Shown: positions 35,559 through 45,256, numbered from the stretch's first letter. The stretch is 64,000 nucleotides of DNA from Planctomycetota bacterium (GCA_027493525.1 JAOSKN010000002.1:1096288-1160287); one strand, 5' to 3'. Notes: generated by a model from the sequence alone, not told the origin. A program made the numbers and translations.

Positions 35559-36365
35559 TTACCCGCGGTCCGGCGATCTTCCGTTCCGCCTGCGCCGCCA
35601 CCACTCGCCGGCGTTCCCTGCGGCCAGGACCAGGAAGGCGCCGAAGAGCAAGTTGGCGACCAGGGCGGGCTGGATCCAGTGGTCGAGCTTGAGGCCGACG
35701 CTGTTGCGCAGCGCGAAATCCTGCTGGTACTCCGACGCATCGACGACCTCCGCGAGCTGCGGCATCGGCTCGTCGGCGGCCTGGCGCACGAAACGGTCGC
35801 GCCCGCGCCACATGGTCAAGGGCCAGCCGCATTCGTGCTCGAAGGTGGCCAGGTACGGGGCTCCGGCGACCTGTTCGGTGCGCACCTGGATGTTCACGAG
35901 CAGGAGCAGCACCGCGGCCCCGCCCATGGCCATGCAGGCGTGCGGGGTGATGGCGGCGGGCTCGGAGCGCGGGAGGTCCGGCGCGGGGGCGGGTCCCGGA
36001 TCGCAGAGGCCGAGCTTCCGGGCGGCGAAGGCTCCGGCGGCTCCGGCGCTCAGCGCGCCCACGCCCAGGACCAGCAGGTTCAGCGCGAAGCCGCCGTATT
36101 GCCAGCCGCCGTAGGGTTTCATCGTCCAGCGGCCTTCCCGGATGACCGAGAGGTGCCCCGCGTCCCAGAGTTGGAAGGGGAAGCCCATGCGCACGCCGCC
36201 GCGGTTACCGCCATCGACCCTTTCCACGTAGGCCTGCCGGGAGGTCTGCAGGTTGAAGATCAGGGTCGCGATGAGCCAGGCCGAAGCGCCCACCATCCAG
36301 GCGGCGCGCAGGGAGCCGGAGGAGGCCGAGTTCGGAGGTTCGCCGGCGCCGCTCATCATGGGCAT
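35559..36365 (-). CDS. membrane protein, unknown function
   Basis: The 268-residue product (MPMMSGAGEPP) has four clear hydrophobic segments: AAWMVGASAWLIATLIF, ALNLLVLGVGALSAGAAGAFAA, ACMAMGGAAVLLLLVNI and ALVANLLFGAFLVLAAG. A soluble, probably extracytoplasmic loop (FEHECGWPLTMWRGRDRFV) precedes the last helix. I do not recognise the family; the GWPLT segment suggests a conserved but unnamed PVC-type protein. Three clustered ATGs (36365, 36359, 36356) are possible starts; the first is chosen. It is divergent from the next sugar-isomerase-like gene. Confidence 0.65.
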   Translation of the reverse strand: MPMMSGAGEPPNSASSGSLRAAWMVGASAWLIATLIFNLQTSRQAYVERVDGGNRGGVRMGFPFQLWDAGHLSVIREGRWTMKPYGGWQYGGFALNLLVLGVGALSAGAAGAFAARKLGLCDPGPAPAPDLPRSEPAAITPHACMAMGGAAVLLLLVNIQVRTEQVAGAPYLATFEHECGWPLTMWRGRDRFVRQAADEPMPQLAEVVDASEYQQDFALRNSVGLKLDHWIQPALVANLLFGAFLVLAAGNAGEWWRRRRNGRSPDRG

Positions 36366-36473
36366 TGTAGGGAATATCCCAGGCTCCGCGCAACTGCCCG
36401 GCGTAGCTTGGCGCGGGCGGGTCAGGGGGTATGATCCATCGCTCACTTGGCCCCACATCGAAAGGACGGCCTC

Positions 36474-37244
36474 ATGCCCCAGACCAGCATCGGCGCGCAG
36501 ATGTACACGGTACGCGAGTTCGCCAAGACGCCGGCGGATATCGCCAAGAGCCTGAAGAAACTCAAGCAGATCGGCTACGACGCGGTGCAGGTCAGCGGGA
36601 CCGGACCCATCGAACCCGCCGAGCTGCGGAAGATGCTCGACGGCGAGGGCATGGCCTGCGCGGCGACGCACCGCGGCTTCGACCCGATGCGGGACGCGCC
36701 GGCGCAGGTGCTCGAGGAGCACCAGATCATCGGCTGCAAGCACACGGCGATCGGCGGGCTGCCGCAGCCCTACCGCAAGAGCGCCGAGACGTACCGGCAG
36801 TTCGCGAAGGAGGCCAGCGCGGTGGCGCGGAAGCTCAAGGACGGCGGGCTCACCTGGAGTTATCACAACCACAGTTTCGAACTGGAGCGCTTCGGCGGCG
36901 GGCCTGCCGCGCTGGAGATCCTCTACGGCGAGAGCGACCCCCAGGTCTTCAACGGCGAGATCGACACCTACTGGATCGTCCACGGCGGGGGCGACCCGGC
37001 GGCCTGGATCCGGCGCATGAAGGGGCGCATCCCCCTGGTGCATTTCAAGGACATGGCCGTTCACGAAGGCAAGCCGATCATGTCGCCCGTCGGCGCGGGA
37101 AACCTGAACTGGCCGGAGATTCTCAAGGCCTGCAAGGAGGCCGGCGTCGAGTGGTATCTCGTGGAGCAGGACACCTGCCTCGGCGACCCCTTCGACGCGC
37201 TGAAGGAGAGCCTCGACAACCTGAAGAGCTGGGGACTGAAGTAA
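36474..37244 (+). CDS. sugar phosphate isomerase/epimerase-like TIM barrel
   Basis: The 256-residue protein begins MPQTSIGAQMYTVREF, typical of the AP_endonuc_2 TIM-barrel branch often annotated as sugar phosphate isomerase or inosose dehydratase-like. Supporting segments are GYDAVQVSGTGP, WSYHNHSFELERFGG, NGEIDTYWIVHGGGDP, PLVHFKDMAVHEGKPIMSPVGAGNLNW and WYLVEQDTC. These supply the His, Glu and Asp residues expected at the metal site. AAGGAC precedes the ATG. It is the only plus-strand gene here and ends at a strong bidirectional terminator shared with superoxide dismutase. Confidence 0.87.
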   Translation: MPQTSIGAQMYTVREFAKTPADIAKSLKKLKQIGYDAVQVSGTGPIEPAELRKMLDGEGMACAATHRGFDPMRDAPAQVLEEHQIIGCKHTAIGGLPQPYRKSAETYRQFAKEASAVARKLKDGGLTWSYHNHSFELERFGGGPAALEILYGESDPQVFNGEIDTYWIVHGGGDPAAWIRRMKGRIPLVHFKDMAVHEGKPIMSPVGAGNLNWPEILKACKEAGVEWYLVEQDTCLGDPFDALKESLDNLKSWGLK

Positions 37245-37248
37245 CGGC

Positions 37249-37276
37249 AGGTTTGAGGGACCAGGTACGAGGTTTG
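37249..37276 (+). repeat. degenerate heptanucleotide repeat after the TIM-barrel gene
   Basis: Four consecutive heptamers AGGTTTG, AGGGACC, AGGTACG and AGGTTTG start 5 bases after the stop codon. Spacing is exactly 7 throughout, and all begin AGG. Confidence 0.75.
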
Positions 37277-37320
37277 TGAACCTGCAATTCGAGCCGCAAA
37301 GGTTGAAACACGTTTCAATC

Positions 37321-37350
37321 AAAAAGGGCGCCCCTCGGGGCGCCCTTTTT
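37321..37350. terminator. bidirectional intrinsic terminator
   Basis: AAAAAGGGCGCCCC (37321-37334), TC, then its exact complement GGGGCGCCCTTTTT (37337-37350) form a very stable hairpin with A5 and T5 flanks. It serves the convergent TIM-barrel and superoxide dismutase genes on both strands. Confidence 0.93.
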
Positions 37351-37356
37351 CATTCT

Positions 37357-37384
37357 CGTGCCTGAAACTTCGAACCTCGCACCT
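37357..37384 (-). repeat. degenerate heptanucleotide repeat after the superoxide dismutase gene
   Basis: On the minus strand the heptamers AGGTGCG, AGGTTCG, AAGTTTC and AGGCACG follow each other at exactly 7-base spacing, immediately beyond the dismutase stop. It mirrors the AGG-type tract on the other side of the terminator. Confidence 0.75.
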
Positions 37385-37388
37385 GTCG

Positions 37389-37988
<600 letters not shown>

Positions 37989-38163
37989 GACGAATCACCT
38001 CCGTATCGTGTGGTTTGTCCGATGCGGCGTCGGGCGCCGGAAACGAAGCAACGGTGGACCCATAATGAACGCGGGAGCGGCCCCGATCAACTCCATATTG
38101 CGCGAAGCGGGCGAAAGCGCCGATTTTGGAAACTTACGCAAGCGGGCCGCGGACGGCCCGTGC

Positions 38164-38859
38164 TCAGGCGCCGGGTTTGTCGTACGCCGCGACGATATGG
38201 ACCGGATAGAGCCAGGGGATCTTGCGCAGCAGCGATTCCGTGGGCAGGTTCGCGGCGGACTCGCGGAGCAGTTTCTCGTCGAAGTGGTGCAGGTGGTACT
38301 CGCTGTTGTAGACGTTCTCGCCGTGTTGGCCGTCGCCGAGGAGCAGTCCGCCCAGGCCGAGCTTTCGCGCCAGGCGGATGCCGCGCTCGATGGTGGCCTC
38401 GTAGGAGACGCTGACGACGAGCCGCCCGCCGGGCCGCAGCACGCGCCAGCTTTCGTCCAGGACCAACTCGGGGTGCAGGACATGCGAAAGGAGCGAGCTG
38501 CACAGGACGCGGTCGAAGCTCGCGCCGGCGAAGGGCATTTGTTCGGCGTCGCCCTGGAAGACCGCCGCGGAGGCGGGCAGGCGCTTGCGGGCGCGGGAGG
38601 ACATGGCTCGTGAGAGGTCCAGTCCGACGCGCGCGTCCGCCCGGACGCGTTCGAGCAGGTTGCCGGCGCCGCAGCCGACCTCCAGGACGCGGTGCGCGGG
38701 GGCGGCGCGGAGCAGCTTGAGCACGGCGCGGACGCGGCGGCCCTCGGTCCAGCGCACCACGGCGCGGGGGTGATGGTGGAAGCGCTCCGGGTCGTGGCGC
38801 GCGACCATCTGCTCGTTCCACTCCGAGAATCGCTCCGGCATGGCGGCTTGATCGTGCAT
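38164..38859 (-). CDS. class I SAM-dependent methyltransferase
   Basis: The 231-residue protein has SAM-binding motif I (RVLEVGCGAGNLLERV), motif II (VGLDLS) and a Methyltransf_11-type core (FQGDAEQMPFAGASFDRVLCSSLLSHV, LRPGGRLVVSVSYE). A C-terminal segment (GENVYNSEYHLHHFDEKLLRES) is typical of methyltransferases acting on glycans or lipid intermediates, but substrate cannot be told. It starts MHDQAAMPER and is divergent from the ECF sigma gene. Confidence 0.83.
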   Translation of the reverse strand: MHDQAAMPERFSEWNEQMVARHDPERFHHHPRAVVRWTEGRRVRAVLKLLRAAPAHRVLEVGCGAGNLLERVRADARVGLDLSRAMSSRARKRLPASAAVFQGDAEQMPFAGASFDRVLCSSLLSHVLHPELVLDESWRVLRPGGRLVVSVSYEATIERGIRLARKLGLGGLLLGDGQHGENVYNSEYHLHHFDEKLLRESAANLPTESLLRKIPWLYPVHIVAAYDKPGA

Positions 38860-39015
38860 GGGCCTCGCGCGTTCCGGGTTCAAAGCGGGGTAGGGTAACG
38901 CATCGAGAGGGCCAAGGGAAGCGGCGGACCGGCGCGTCCGCTTGACGATCCCGCCTCCATGGCCGAACATGCTTGATTCCAACCCCTCCCATGGGCCCGG
39001 CGCGCGAAAGGAATC

Positions 39016-39867
39016 GTGGAGACCGCAACCGGATCGGGGTCCGACCCCGCCTTGCCGCACGAGGACGCCGCGAAGGGTCAGGCCGGCGCGGGCGGGGACG
39101 CCGTGTCCCGCGAGGCCGAGGCGCGCGAGCGCGCCGATCCGCTGGGCCTCGAGACGGCCGAAGAGGCCAAGCCCGAGCCCCTGTCCAGCCCCGCGCGTCC
39201 CCAGGCCCCCGTGGACGTCACCTCCTCGGCCATGCTGGCCGCCGTGGAGGACCTGCCGCTGGCCGAAGAGGTCGAACTCAAGGATCTGCCCGACGAAGAG
39301 CTGATGAAGTTCTGCCAGGACGGCGACGAGCTGGCGTTCAACGAGCTGTTCGAGCGCTACCAGGGCCCCGCGCTCTCGTTCATCTACCGCATGGTCGGGG
39401 ACCGCGCGCGCACCGAGGCGCTGGGCCAGGAGGCGTTCCTGCGGATCTTCAAGGACGCCAAGAGCTACCAGTACCCGCGCAGCTTCGCGACCTGGTTCTA
39501 CACCATCGTCCGGAATCTCTGCAAAAACGAGCTGCGCTGGCGTTCGCGGCACCCGACGGTCTCCATCGAGGAGAACGTGGACCGCTCGGCCGGCGGCGAG
39601 GGCGACGGGCTCCACATCGGCGACAACCTGCGCTCGAAGTCCACCGACCCGCTCGAACAGCTCGTTGGGGACGAACTGGTCACCAAGCTGCGGGACTCGC
39701 TGGAGAGCCTGCCTGAGCAGGAGCGCGAGATCCTGATCCTCAACCGGTTCCAGGGGCTGAAGTACCGGGAGATCGCCGAGGTCGTCGGGCTGCCCGTGGG
39801 GACCGTGCGCAGCAAGATCCACACGGCGCTGGAACGGCTGCGCAAGTCGGTGAAGGACTACCTTTGA
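39016..39867 (+). CDS. ECF-type RNA polymerase sigma factor with an acidic N-terminal extension
   Basis: The 283-residue protein has a sigma-70 region 2 (about 95-165, DELAFNELFERYQGPALSFIYRM and SFATWFYTIVRNLCKNELR) and region 4 (about 225-280, SLPEQEREILILNRFQGLKYREIAEVVGLPVGTVRSKIHTALERLR). The helix-turn-helix is intact. About 85 residues of acidic, Pro/Ala-rich sequence precede region 2, which is unusual and may be regulatory. It starts at GTG with AAAGGA upstream. A zinc-finger anti-sigma-like gene follows after 145 bases, as expected for an ECF pair. Confidence 0.9.
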   Translation: METATGSGSDPALPHEDAAKGQAGAGGDAVSREAEARERADPLGLETAEEAKPEPLSSPARPQAPVDVTSSAMLAAVEDLPLAEEVELKDLPDEELMKFCQDGDELAFNELFERYQGPALSFIYRMVGDRARTEALGQEAFLRIFKDAKSYQYPRSFATWFYTIVRNLCKNELRWRSRHPTVSIEENVDRSAGGEGDGLHIGDNLRSKSTDPLEQLVGDELVTKLRDSLESLPEQEREILILNRFQGLKYREIAEVVGLPVGTVRSKIHTALERLRKSVKDYL

Positions 39868-40012
39868 AGCGCTTGTGCGCCAGGCGCGAAGGCGCTGCAC
39901 GGGTGCGAGCCGTAGAGAAACGGGGAAGCGGGCCGGTACGAGGTGTACACCAGAATAGGGAGACGCGCCCGGTGCGGGACGAATGCCCCGCGGACGGGCG
40001 CCGGCGACGGTC

Positions 40013-41644
40013 ATGAACTGCGAACAGTGCCTGGACAAGCTGCCTGACTTCCTGCTCGACGAGCTGCCCGAGCATCAGGCCATCGTGGTGCAGGAGCATC
40101 TGCTGCACTGCGACGCGTGCATGGCGAAGTACCGCGAGCTGAAAGGAACCGGCAAGGCCATGGAGGCGGTGCCGGAGTACCGCGAGGTCGCGCCGACCAA
40201 GCAGTTCACGGACAAGGTCAAGACCGCCGCGGCGATGGAGTCGAAGCAGATCATCGAGACGCTGCCGCCGGAGCGCCGGGAGCGCGTGAAGCGGCGGCAG
40301 GCGGCGCAACTGGCCAAGCTGAGCGCCGGGAGCGCGGTGAGCCAGCGCCGGCACGCCTCCCCTTGGTCGGGCGCGGTGCTGGTGATTCTCCTGGCGGGCA
40401 TCGCCGTGGCCAGCGTGATCCTGTTGTATCCCAACACCGCGGGCCAGAACGAGCCGCGCACGGTCGGGACGATCCTGCGCTCGGTCGGCAAGGTCGAGCA
40501 ATTCTACCAGAAGGCCGGCGTCTCCTGGTCGGAGGTGAAGGAAGGCAAGATCGTCCAGACCCTCGACACCCTCGCCAGCCAGGAAGACGGCTGCGCGCAG
40601 TTCAAGCTCGCCGGCGACGGGATGCTCTACCTGGGCCCCAGTTCGGAATTGAGCTTCCGCCAGCCGGAGTCGGAGAAGCAGGAACTGCTGATCCAACTCA
40701 CGAAGGGCGAGGCGGGGATCGAGCGGGCTTCGGGGCAGGCCGGCGCGGGGCCGGCAAAGGAGTGGCTGGTCTCGACCAAGCTGGGTTCGGCGCAGATCCG
40801 CCACGGCTCGCGCGCCTACGTCATGCTCAACGGCGTGGAGGGCGACTCCTTCACCGTGCAGGTGGCCAAGGGGAGCGCGCAGGTGCGCTACTCGGGCGAG
40901 CGCACTCAAGAACTGGAAGGGGGCCAACAGGGGACGTTCTTCGCCGACGCGTCCAAGGAGCCGGTGCTGGACAAGCCGGTCTCGTCCGTGCCCTCGTGGC
41001 GCGTGGACCTGCTGGGGGACGAGGAACTGGCCCGTTACTTTGCCGCGCCGGTCAAGGTGCTCAAGCGCCGGCCCAACGGGCTGGAGGTCGAGTTGAACTA
41101 CAGCACGCGCGCGGCGGGGAGCCTGCGCGACTGGCGGCCCGAGCAGTCCGAGCGGCGGCTGGTGGCGCTCTCCAACGGCGGGATCCAGGTGCCGACCGAG
41201 GCGCGTTTCTTGCTGGGGGCGCCGCTGGACATGCCGCTCACGCTGGAGGCCGTCGTGCGCAAGGAGACGCCTCTGGAGGCGAAATTCGCCCTCGCCGTGC
41301 TCGACGGCGAGGAAGGGCGCGTGAGCGTGGATCTGGGGCGCGAGGCGCTGCTGCAAGTGGTCAAGGGCGAGCAGCGCGCGCGGGCGGCGCACCTGGGCTA
41401 CCGCAAGAACGGCCAGGCCGAGACCGAGACGGTGATTCTGAACGTGCAGAGCTACGGCGCGGAGAGCAAGGCGGGGCTTGAGACGAGCGCGGGCAAATCG
41501 AAGTTCCTGAACCTGCCGAAGGAACTCGAGCGCCCGGGCCGCGTCTGGATCAGCGCGCTCGACGAGGGCCTGGCGCTCCAGTCGCTTACGATCAAAGGGG
41601 TGCTCCCCCGCGCTTGGCTGCGCGAGCGGATGGCCGAAGAATAA
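40013..41644 (+). CDS. zf-HC2 anti-sigma factor-like protein with FecR-like periplasmic region
   Basis: The 543-residue protein begins with an anti-sigma zinc-finger (MNCEQC, then HLLHCDACMAKY giving the HCxxC ligands). A single TM helix lies at about 119-140 (SGAVLVILLAGIAVASVILLYP). The extracytoplasmic part starts FecR-like (VGTILRSVGKVEQFYQ, GDGMLYLGPSSELSF, QLTKGEAGIERA) and continues into a large beta-rich region of unknown type. It would hold the preceding ECF sigma factor at the membrane until a periplasmic signal arrives. The sigma pairing rests on proximity and domain logic. Confidence 0.82.
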   Translation: MNCEQCLDKLPDFLLDELPEHQAIVVQEHLLHCDACMAKYRELKGTGKAMEAVPEYREVAPTKQFTDKVKTAAAMESKQIIETLPPERRERVKRRQAAQLAKLSAGSAVSQRRHASPWSGAVLVILLAGIAVASVILLYPNTAGQNEPRTVGTILRSVGKVEQFYQKAGVSWSEVKEGKIVQTLDTLASQEDGCAQFKLAGDGMLYLGPSSELSFRQPESEKQELLIQLTKGEAGIERASGQAGAGPAKEWLVSTKLGSAQIRHGSRAYVMLNGVEGDSFTVQVAKGSAQVRYSGERTQELEGGQQGTFFADASKEPVLDKPVSSVPSWRVDLLGDEELARYFAAPVKVLKRRPNGLEVELNYSTRAAGSLRDWRPEQSERRLVALSNGGIQVPTEARFLLGAPLDMPLTLEAVVRKETPLEAKFALAVLDGEEGRVSVDLGREALLQVVKGEQRARAAHLGYRKNGQAETETVILNVQSYGAESKAGLETSAGKSKFLNLPKELERPGRVWISALDEGLALQSLTIKGVLPRAWLRERMAEE

Positions 41645-41696
41645 GAGCCTCTAACAAAACCCTCGCCGGGCGTCTGCGCAGCGGCGGCCTGCTGCC

Positions 41697-42905
41697 TCAA
41701 GGCCGCAGATCGAAACAGACCGCGTCGCCTTCCCCGTTGCGGCAGTACAGCAGACCGTGGGAGAGGACCGGGGCGGTGTAGCAGGTTCCGCCGAAGGCCT
41801 GGGTGCGTCCCAGTTCCTTGTACGCCTCGCCCTGCGCCTCGAATACGACCAGCAGGCCCTTGGAGGTGAGGTAGAGCACCTTGCCGTCGGCGAGGATGCC
41901 CTGCCCGTTGAAGTCGTCCTTGCTCCACTTGAGCGCGCCGCTGGCCGCGTCGAGGCAGACCAGCGCTCCGCCCTGGATGTTGCCCGACCCGCCGAAGAGC
42001 AGGCCTTCGTGCAGGACGCACGGGTTCATGTGGTTCGACATGGCCTTATTGCGCCAGAGTTCCTTGAACGCGCCGCCTTCGAGCTTGACCAGCGCGCATC
42101 CGGCGCCGTAGTCCGAGCTGATGAAGAAGGCGTCGCCCAGCACGAGCGGGTCGGCGGCGTTGCAGTCGTACTGCGTCTTCCAGGGGTGCTGCGCGAGCTG
42201 CTTGCCGTCGGCGCGGTCGAGGAGGGTCAGCCCGGCGGCGGTGAAGTTCGCCACGGCGTCCTTGCCGCCGGCCTTGACGAGCACGGGGGTGCTGTAACCG
42301 CCGGCCTGGTTCCCGGTCTCCCAGACGGTCTTGCCGGTGGCTTTTTCGAGGCAGAGCCCCGCGGTCCCGACGTTCAGGTACAGGCGCTCGCCGTCGATCC
42401 GCGCCGAGCCGGCGTAGCCCCAGGTGGGGCGCTCGAGCTTGAAATCCTCCATCACGTTGCGCTGCCAGACGACCTTGCCGCTCTGGGCCTCCAGGCAGAA
42501 GGCGTGCCCGAACTTGCTCAGCGTGTAGACGCGCCCGGCGTCGACGACCGGGGTGGCGCTGGGCCCGCCGAAGTAGTACTTGGGATCGAGTTCGCAGGGG
42601 TAGGTGTGCTTCCAGAGTTCCGTGCCTTTTTCGGCGTCGAAGGCATACACGGCGTCGGCGTCGGCGCCGCGCTCGTTGCCCATCGTGAAGGCGCGCCCCT
42701 GGGCGACGGCGAAGGCCGAACAGCCCAGGCCGATTTTGGCCTTCCAGAGGCGCTTGGGGCTGCCGGCGGACCAGTCGCTTTTCCAGCCCTTCTCGGCGCT
42801 GGTCCCGTCGAAGCGCGGGCCGCGCCAGGCCGCCCAGTCGGCGCCTTCGTAAGCGTAGGCGGGGAGGGCCAGGGCGCACAGCCAAGCAAGCATGTAAGCC
42901 TTCAC
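41697..42905 (-). CDS. secreted PQQ-binding-like beta-propeller protein
   Basis: The 402-residue protein has a signal peptide (MKAYMLAWLCALALPAYAYEG). Repeated propeller blades of the PQQ/WD-like type follow, with AFDAEKGTELWKH, CLEAQSGKVVWQRN, CLEKATGKTVWETGNQAGG, LDRADGKQL and CLDAASGALKWSKDD. The N-terminal WAAWRGPRFDGTS is common in Planctomycete/Lentisphaera outer-surface propellers. Function is unknown; no quinone-binding catalytic residues are obvious. It begins 55 bases after the dUTPase-like gene on the same strand. Confidence 0.82.
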   Translation of the reverse strand: MKAYMLAWLCALALPAYAYEGADWAAWRGPRFDGTSAEKGWKSDWSAGSPKRLWKAKIGLGCSAFAVAQGRAFTMGNERGADADAVYAFDAEKGTELWKHTYPCELDPKYYFGGPSATPVVDAGRVYTLSKFGHAFCLEAQSGKVVWQRNVMEDFKLERPTWGYAGSARIDGERLYLNVGTAGLCLEKATGKTVWETGNQAGGYSTPVLVKAGGKDAVANFTAAGLTLLDRADGKQLAQHPWKTQYDCNAADPLVLGDAFFISSDYGAGCALVKLEGGAFKELWRNKAMSNHMNPCVLHEGLLFGGSGNIQGGALVCLDAASGALKWSKDDFNGQGILADGKVLYLTSKGLLVVFEAQGEAYKELGRTQAFGGTCYTAPVLSHGLLYCRNGEGDAVCFDLRP

Positions 42906-42960
42906 GGCCGCGAATCTCCTTGGGGGTCGCGTGCGGCGCCGGAGGCCTCGCGGCCCGGCG

Positions 42961-43416
42961 TCAGACGATCTTGCGGTTGTCCGCTTCGTCCTTGGTGTCC
43001 TTCGAGTATCCCTGCTCCTGGCGCTGGCGGTTGACGGCGTGCTTCTGCGTGTAGAGGCGGTGGAACTCCTCGGCGCTGAGCCCGGCGACGAGGGCCATGC
43101 TGGTGAGGAAGTGCATCAGGTCGACGATCTCGACGCGGACGTTCTGCAGGTCGATGCGGTCCTTGCTCCACCATTTCCAGAGCAGTTCCTCGCCGACTTC
43201 GTCGGCCTCGGCCTTGAGCGCGGCGAGGTAGTTGCGCAGCCACTGGTTGACGAGGCCGTTGGGCCCGAACTCCTCGCGCTCCAGGCCCTGTCGGATGGCG
43301 GCCATGCTCAGGACCTTGCCCTCGCGGTCGCGGAGGTCCTGCTTGGCGAAGATCTCGTCGTTGAGATGCGACTGGAGGTTGAAGATTTCGCGGAGCATGT
43401 CGGGGGCATCGGGCAT
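42961..43416 (-). CDS. dUTPase-like, all-alpha NTP pyrophosphatase (dUTPase_2 type)
   Basis: The 151-residue protein resembles the dimeric dUTPase/MazG-type all-alpha pyrophosphatases that hydrolyse dUTP or related nucleotides. The key acidic helix motifs are AEADEVGEELLWKWW and RVEIVDLMHFLTSMAL, giving the E-x-x-E and E-x-x-D metal-binding pattern. The N-terminus MPDAPDMLREIFNLQSHLND matches the family's first helix. ATG 43416 is chosen because an in-frame extension further up has no similarity. The stop lies close to the next gene's start on the same strand. Confidence 0.83.
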   Translation of the reverse strand: MPDAPDMLREIFNLQSHLNDEIFAKQDLRDREGKVLSMAAIRQGLEREEFGPNGLVNQWLRNYLAALKAEADEVGEELLWKWWSKDRIDLQNVRVEIVDLMHFLTSMALVAGLSAEEFHRLYTQKHAVNRQRQEQGYSKDTKDEADNRKIV

Positions 43417-43460
43417 GGGGATCCTCGTTTCGGCGCGCTGCGCCGGTATCGGACGCTCGC

Positions 43461-44993
43461 TTAGAACAGTTCCTCGACCTTCGCCTGCTTGCTGACGCTC
43501 TCGGCGAGTTCGGCGCGCTTGCGCTTGATCAGGTTCACGTAGACGCGCTCCTGGACTTTCTTCTCGGTCTTGAAGTCGACGTCCTGCTGTTCGAGGCACT
43601 TGAACAGGTGCCAGCCATAGGCGCTGCGCAGAGGCTTGGAGAGTTCCCCGGCCTTCAGTTCGAGGGCCAGCTTCAGCACCTCGGCGTCGAGGGGCGGCGG
43701 GGGAATGCTCTTGGCCGAGAGGCGCTGGCCGAAGCGGCCCTCGGCGGCCTTGGTGTTCTCGTCGTCGGAGTGCTCGCGGGCGGCCTTCTCGAAATCGGCG
43801 TGGGCCAGCCCGATCAGGCTCTCGATCTTGGGGCGCGCGGCCTCGAAGCGCTCCTCGCGGACGCGCTGCACTTCTTCGTTGAGGCGCGTGTGCCCCGGCA
43901 CGAGCCAGTCCGGCGCGTAGGCGCGCCCCTGGGGGTCGTAGACGCGGAGAAAGATGTGGGCGAGGAGCTTGTCCTTCGTCGTGTAGACCTCCGGGTGCGC
44001 CTCGAACTCGGCCTTCAGGTCGGCGAAGGAGATCGTCTGCTTGGCCAGGAAGGCCATGACCATGTCGAAGAAGATGCGCCGGTCCTTCAGGAACTGCTGC
44101 ACGCTCATGCCGCTCTGCTGGATGTTCCGGTCGAGGATCGGTTTGCCGTCGGGCACACCCTGTTCGTACTCGATCTGCCGAACGAGGTAGGTGTAGTAGG
44201 CCGAGCGTTCGCCTTCGGGCAACTCCTTGAAGCCCTTCTCGGAGAGCGCGGCGCGGGCCAGCCGCTCCAGTTTGAGGATCTCCAGCGCCTGGCGCAGCTT
44301 GCTTTGCGTGAGCGGGCCCAACTGCTGGAGCGCGAAGTGCCGGACCTCTGCGATCGAGTACCCGCGCTGTTCGATTCGCAGGGCCTCGCCCGCCTGGAGC
44401 TTATCCGACTCGACGACGACTTCGTACTTCTCGACGAGCTTCTTGAGGAACTCCTCCATCTTGCCCTTCGTCGTCGGATGCTCCAGCGGCAGGTTCGGCT
44501 CGAGCAGCTTCAGCTCCACGAGGACCTTCTTGAGGCCCAGCGTGGTGCGCACTTCCTCTTCGAGGAAGCGCAGGTCCAGGCCGACTTCAGAGGCCAGGTT
44601 GTCGGCGCTGAGCTTCGTGGGATCCATCCCGGCCTGCATGGCGTACATGCGCGCCACGCGGAGCAGGCCGTCCTTCACCTCCTGGTCGTTCACGGTCGCG
44701 CCCAGGCGGTCCATCTCGGCCCGGATGAGTTCGCGCCGCGCGAAGTCCTCCACCGCGCGCTTCCAGCGGTCGCCGTCTTCCAGCAGCACGTCGGCGACTT
44801 CCTTGCCGTAGATCGATTCCCCGTTGAGCTTGCAGTAGGCCTTGCCTTCCTCGAGCACGCCGACGACCGGATCGTTGGGATTGGGGCCTTCGCCGCCGAC
44901 CTCCGCGCGCGCGCAAGGATTCGGGATCCATGCGCAGAGCACGCATAAGAAGGTAGCGCGCCGCAGGGCGCGGGGCAGGAAGCGGTACGTCAT
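43461..44993 (-). CDS. exported SurA-like parvulin-type peptidyl-prolyl isomerase
   Basis: The 510-residue protein has an N-terminal signal peptide (FLPRALRRATFLCVLCAW...CARA). A SurA N-terminal-like helical domain (about 50-330) follows, with KLNGESIYGKEVADVLLED and DNLASEVGLDLRFLEEEVR. A parvulin domain (about 343-464) has KLLAHIFLRVYDP, FEKAAREHSDDENTKAAEGRFG and RSAYGWHLFKCLEQQD. It should fold or escort periplasmic and outer-membrane proteins. ATG 44993 has GGAGAG just upstream; the longer frame starting at 45047 lacks a signal. It diverges from the sigma-beta-helix operon. Confidence 0.85.
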   Translation of the reverse strand: MTYRFLPRALRRATFLCVLCAWIPNPCARAEVGGEGPNPNDPVVGVLEEGKAYCKLNGESIYGKEVADVLLEDGDRWKRAVEDFARRELIRAEMDRLGATVNDQEVKDGLLRVARMYAMQAGMDPTKLSADNLASEVGLDLRFLEEEVRTTLGLKKVLVELKLLEPNLPLEHPTTKGKMEEFLKKLVEKYEVVVESDKLQAGEALRIEQRGYSIAEVRHFALQQLGPLTQSKLRQALEILKLERLARAALSEKGFKELPEGERSAYYTYLVRQIEYEQGVPDGKPILDRNIQQSGMSVQQFLKDRRIFFDMVMAFLAKQTISFADLKAEFEAHPEVYTTKDKLLAHIFLRVYDPQGRAYAPDWLVPGHTRLNEEVQRVREERFEAARPKIESLIGLAHADFEKAAREHSDDENTKAAEGRFGQRLSAKSIPPPPLDAEVLKLALELKAGELSKPLRSAYGWHLFKCLEQQDVDFKTEKKVQERVYVNLIKRKRAELAESVSKQAKVEELF

Positions 44994-45256
44994 CCGGCGC
45001 TCTCCATCGCGTTTCGTCGAGGCGTGGCTCAGGGTAACAAAATCCAAAGTCAGGACTATAGCCGATTCGAGTTCAATGCAATCCTCAAAGAGACGTCGCC
45101 CGGCGCCGAAACGCTCACGGAAAGCTGAAGGAGGCTGTACTTAGCCGCCTGTATAACCGCTTCTTGAATCGGGTGTTGCAGATTCGGTTTGAATTCTTGT
45201 CCTCCCCTGCCGGGGCGGCGTACATCTTCGGCTGAGTTCGACACGGCGAGCATGCG

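Noticed and set aside
34432..36114. 560-codon plus-strand frame over the TIM-barrel gene
   Set aside because: The translation is antisense low-complexity; the minus-strand frame carries intact isomerase motifs.
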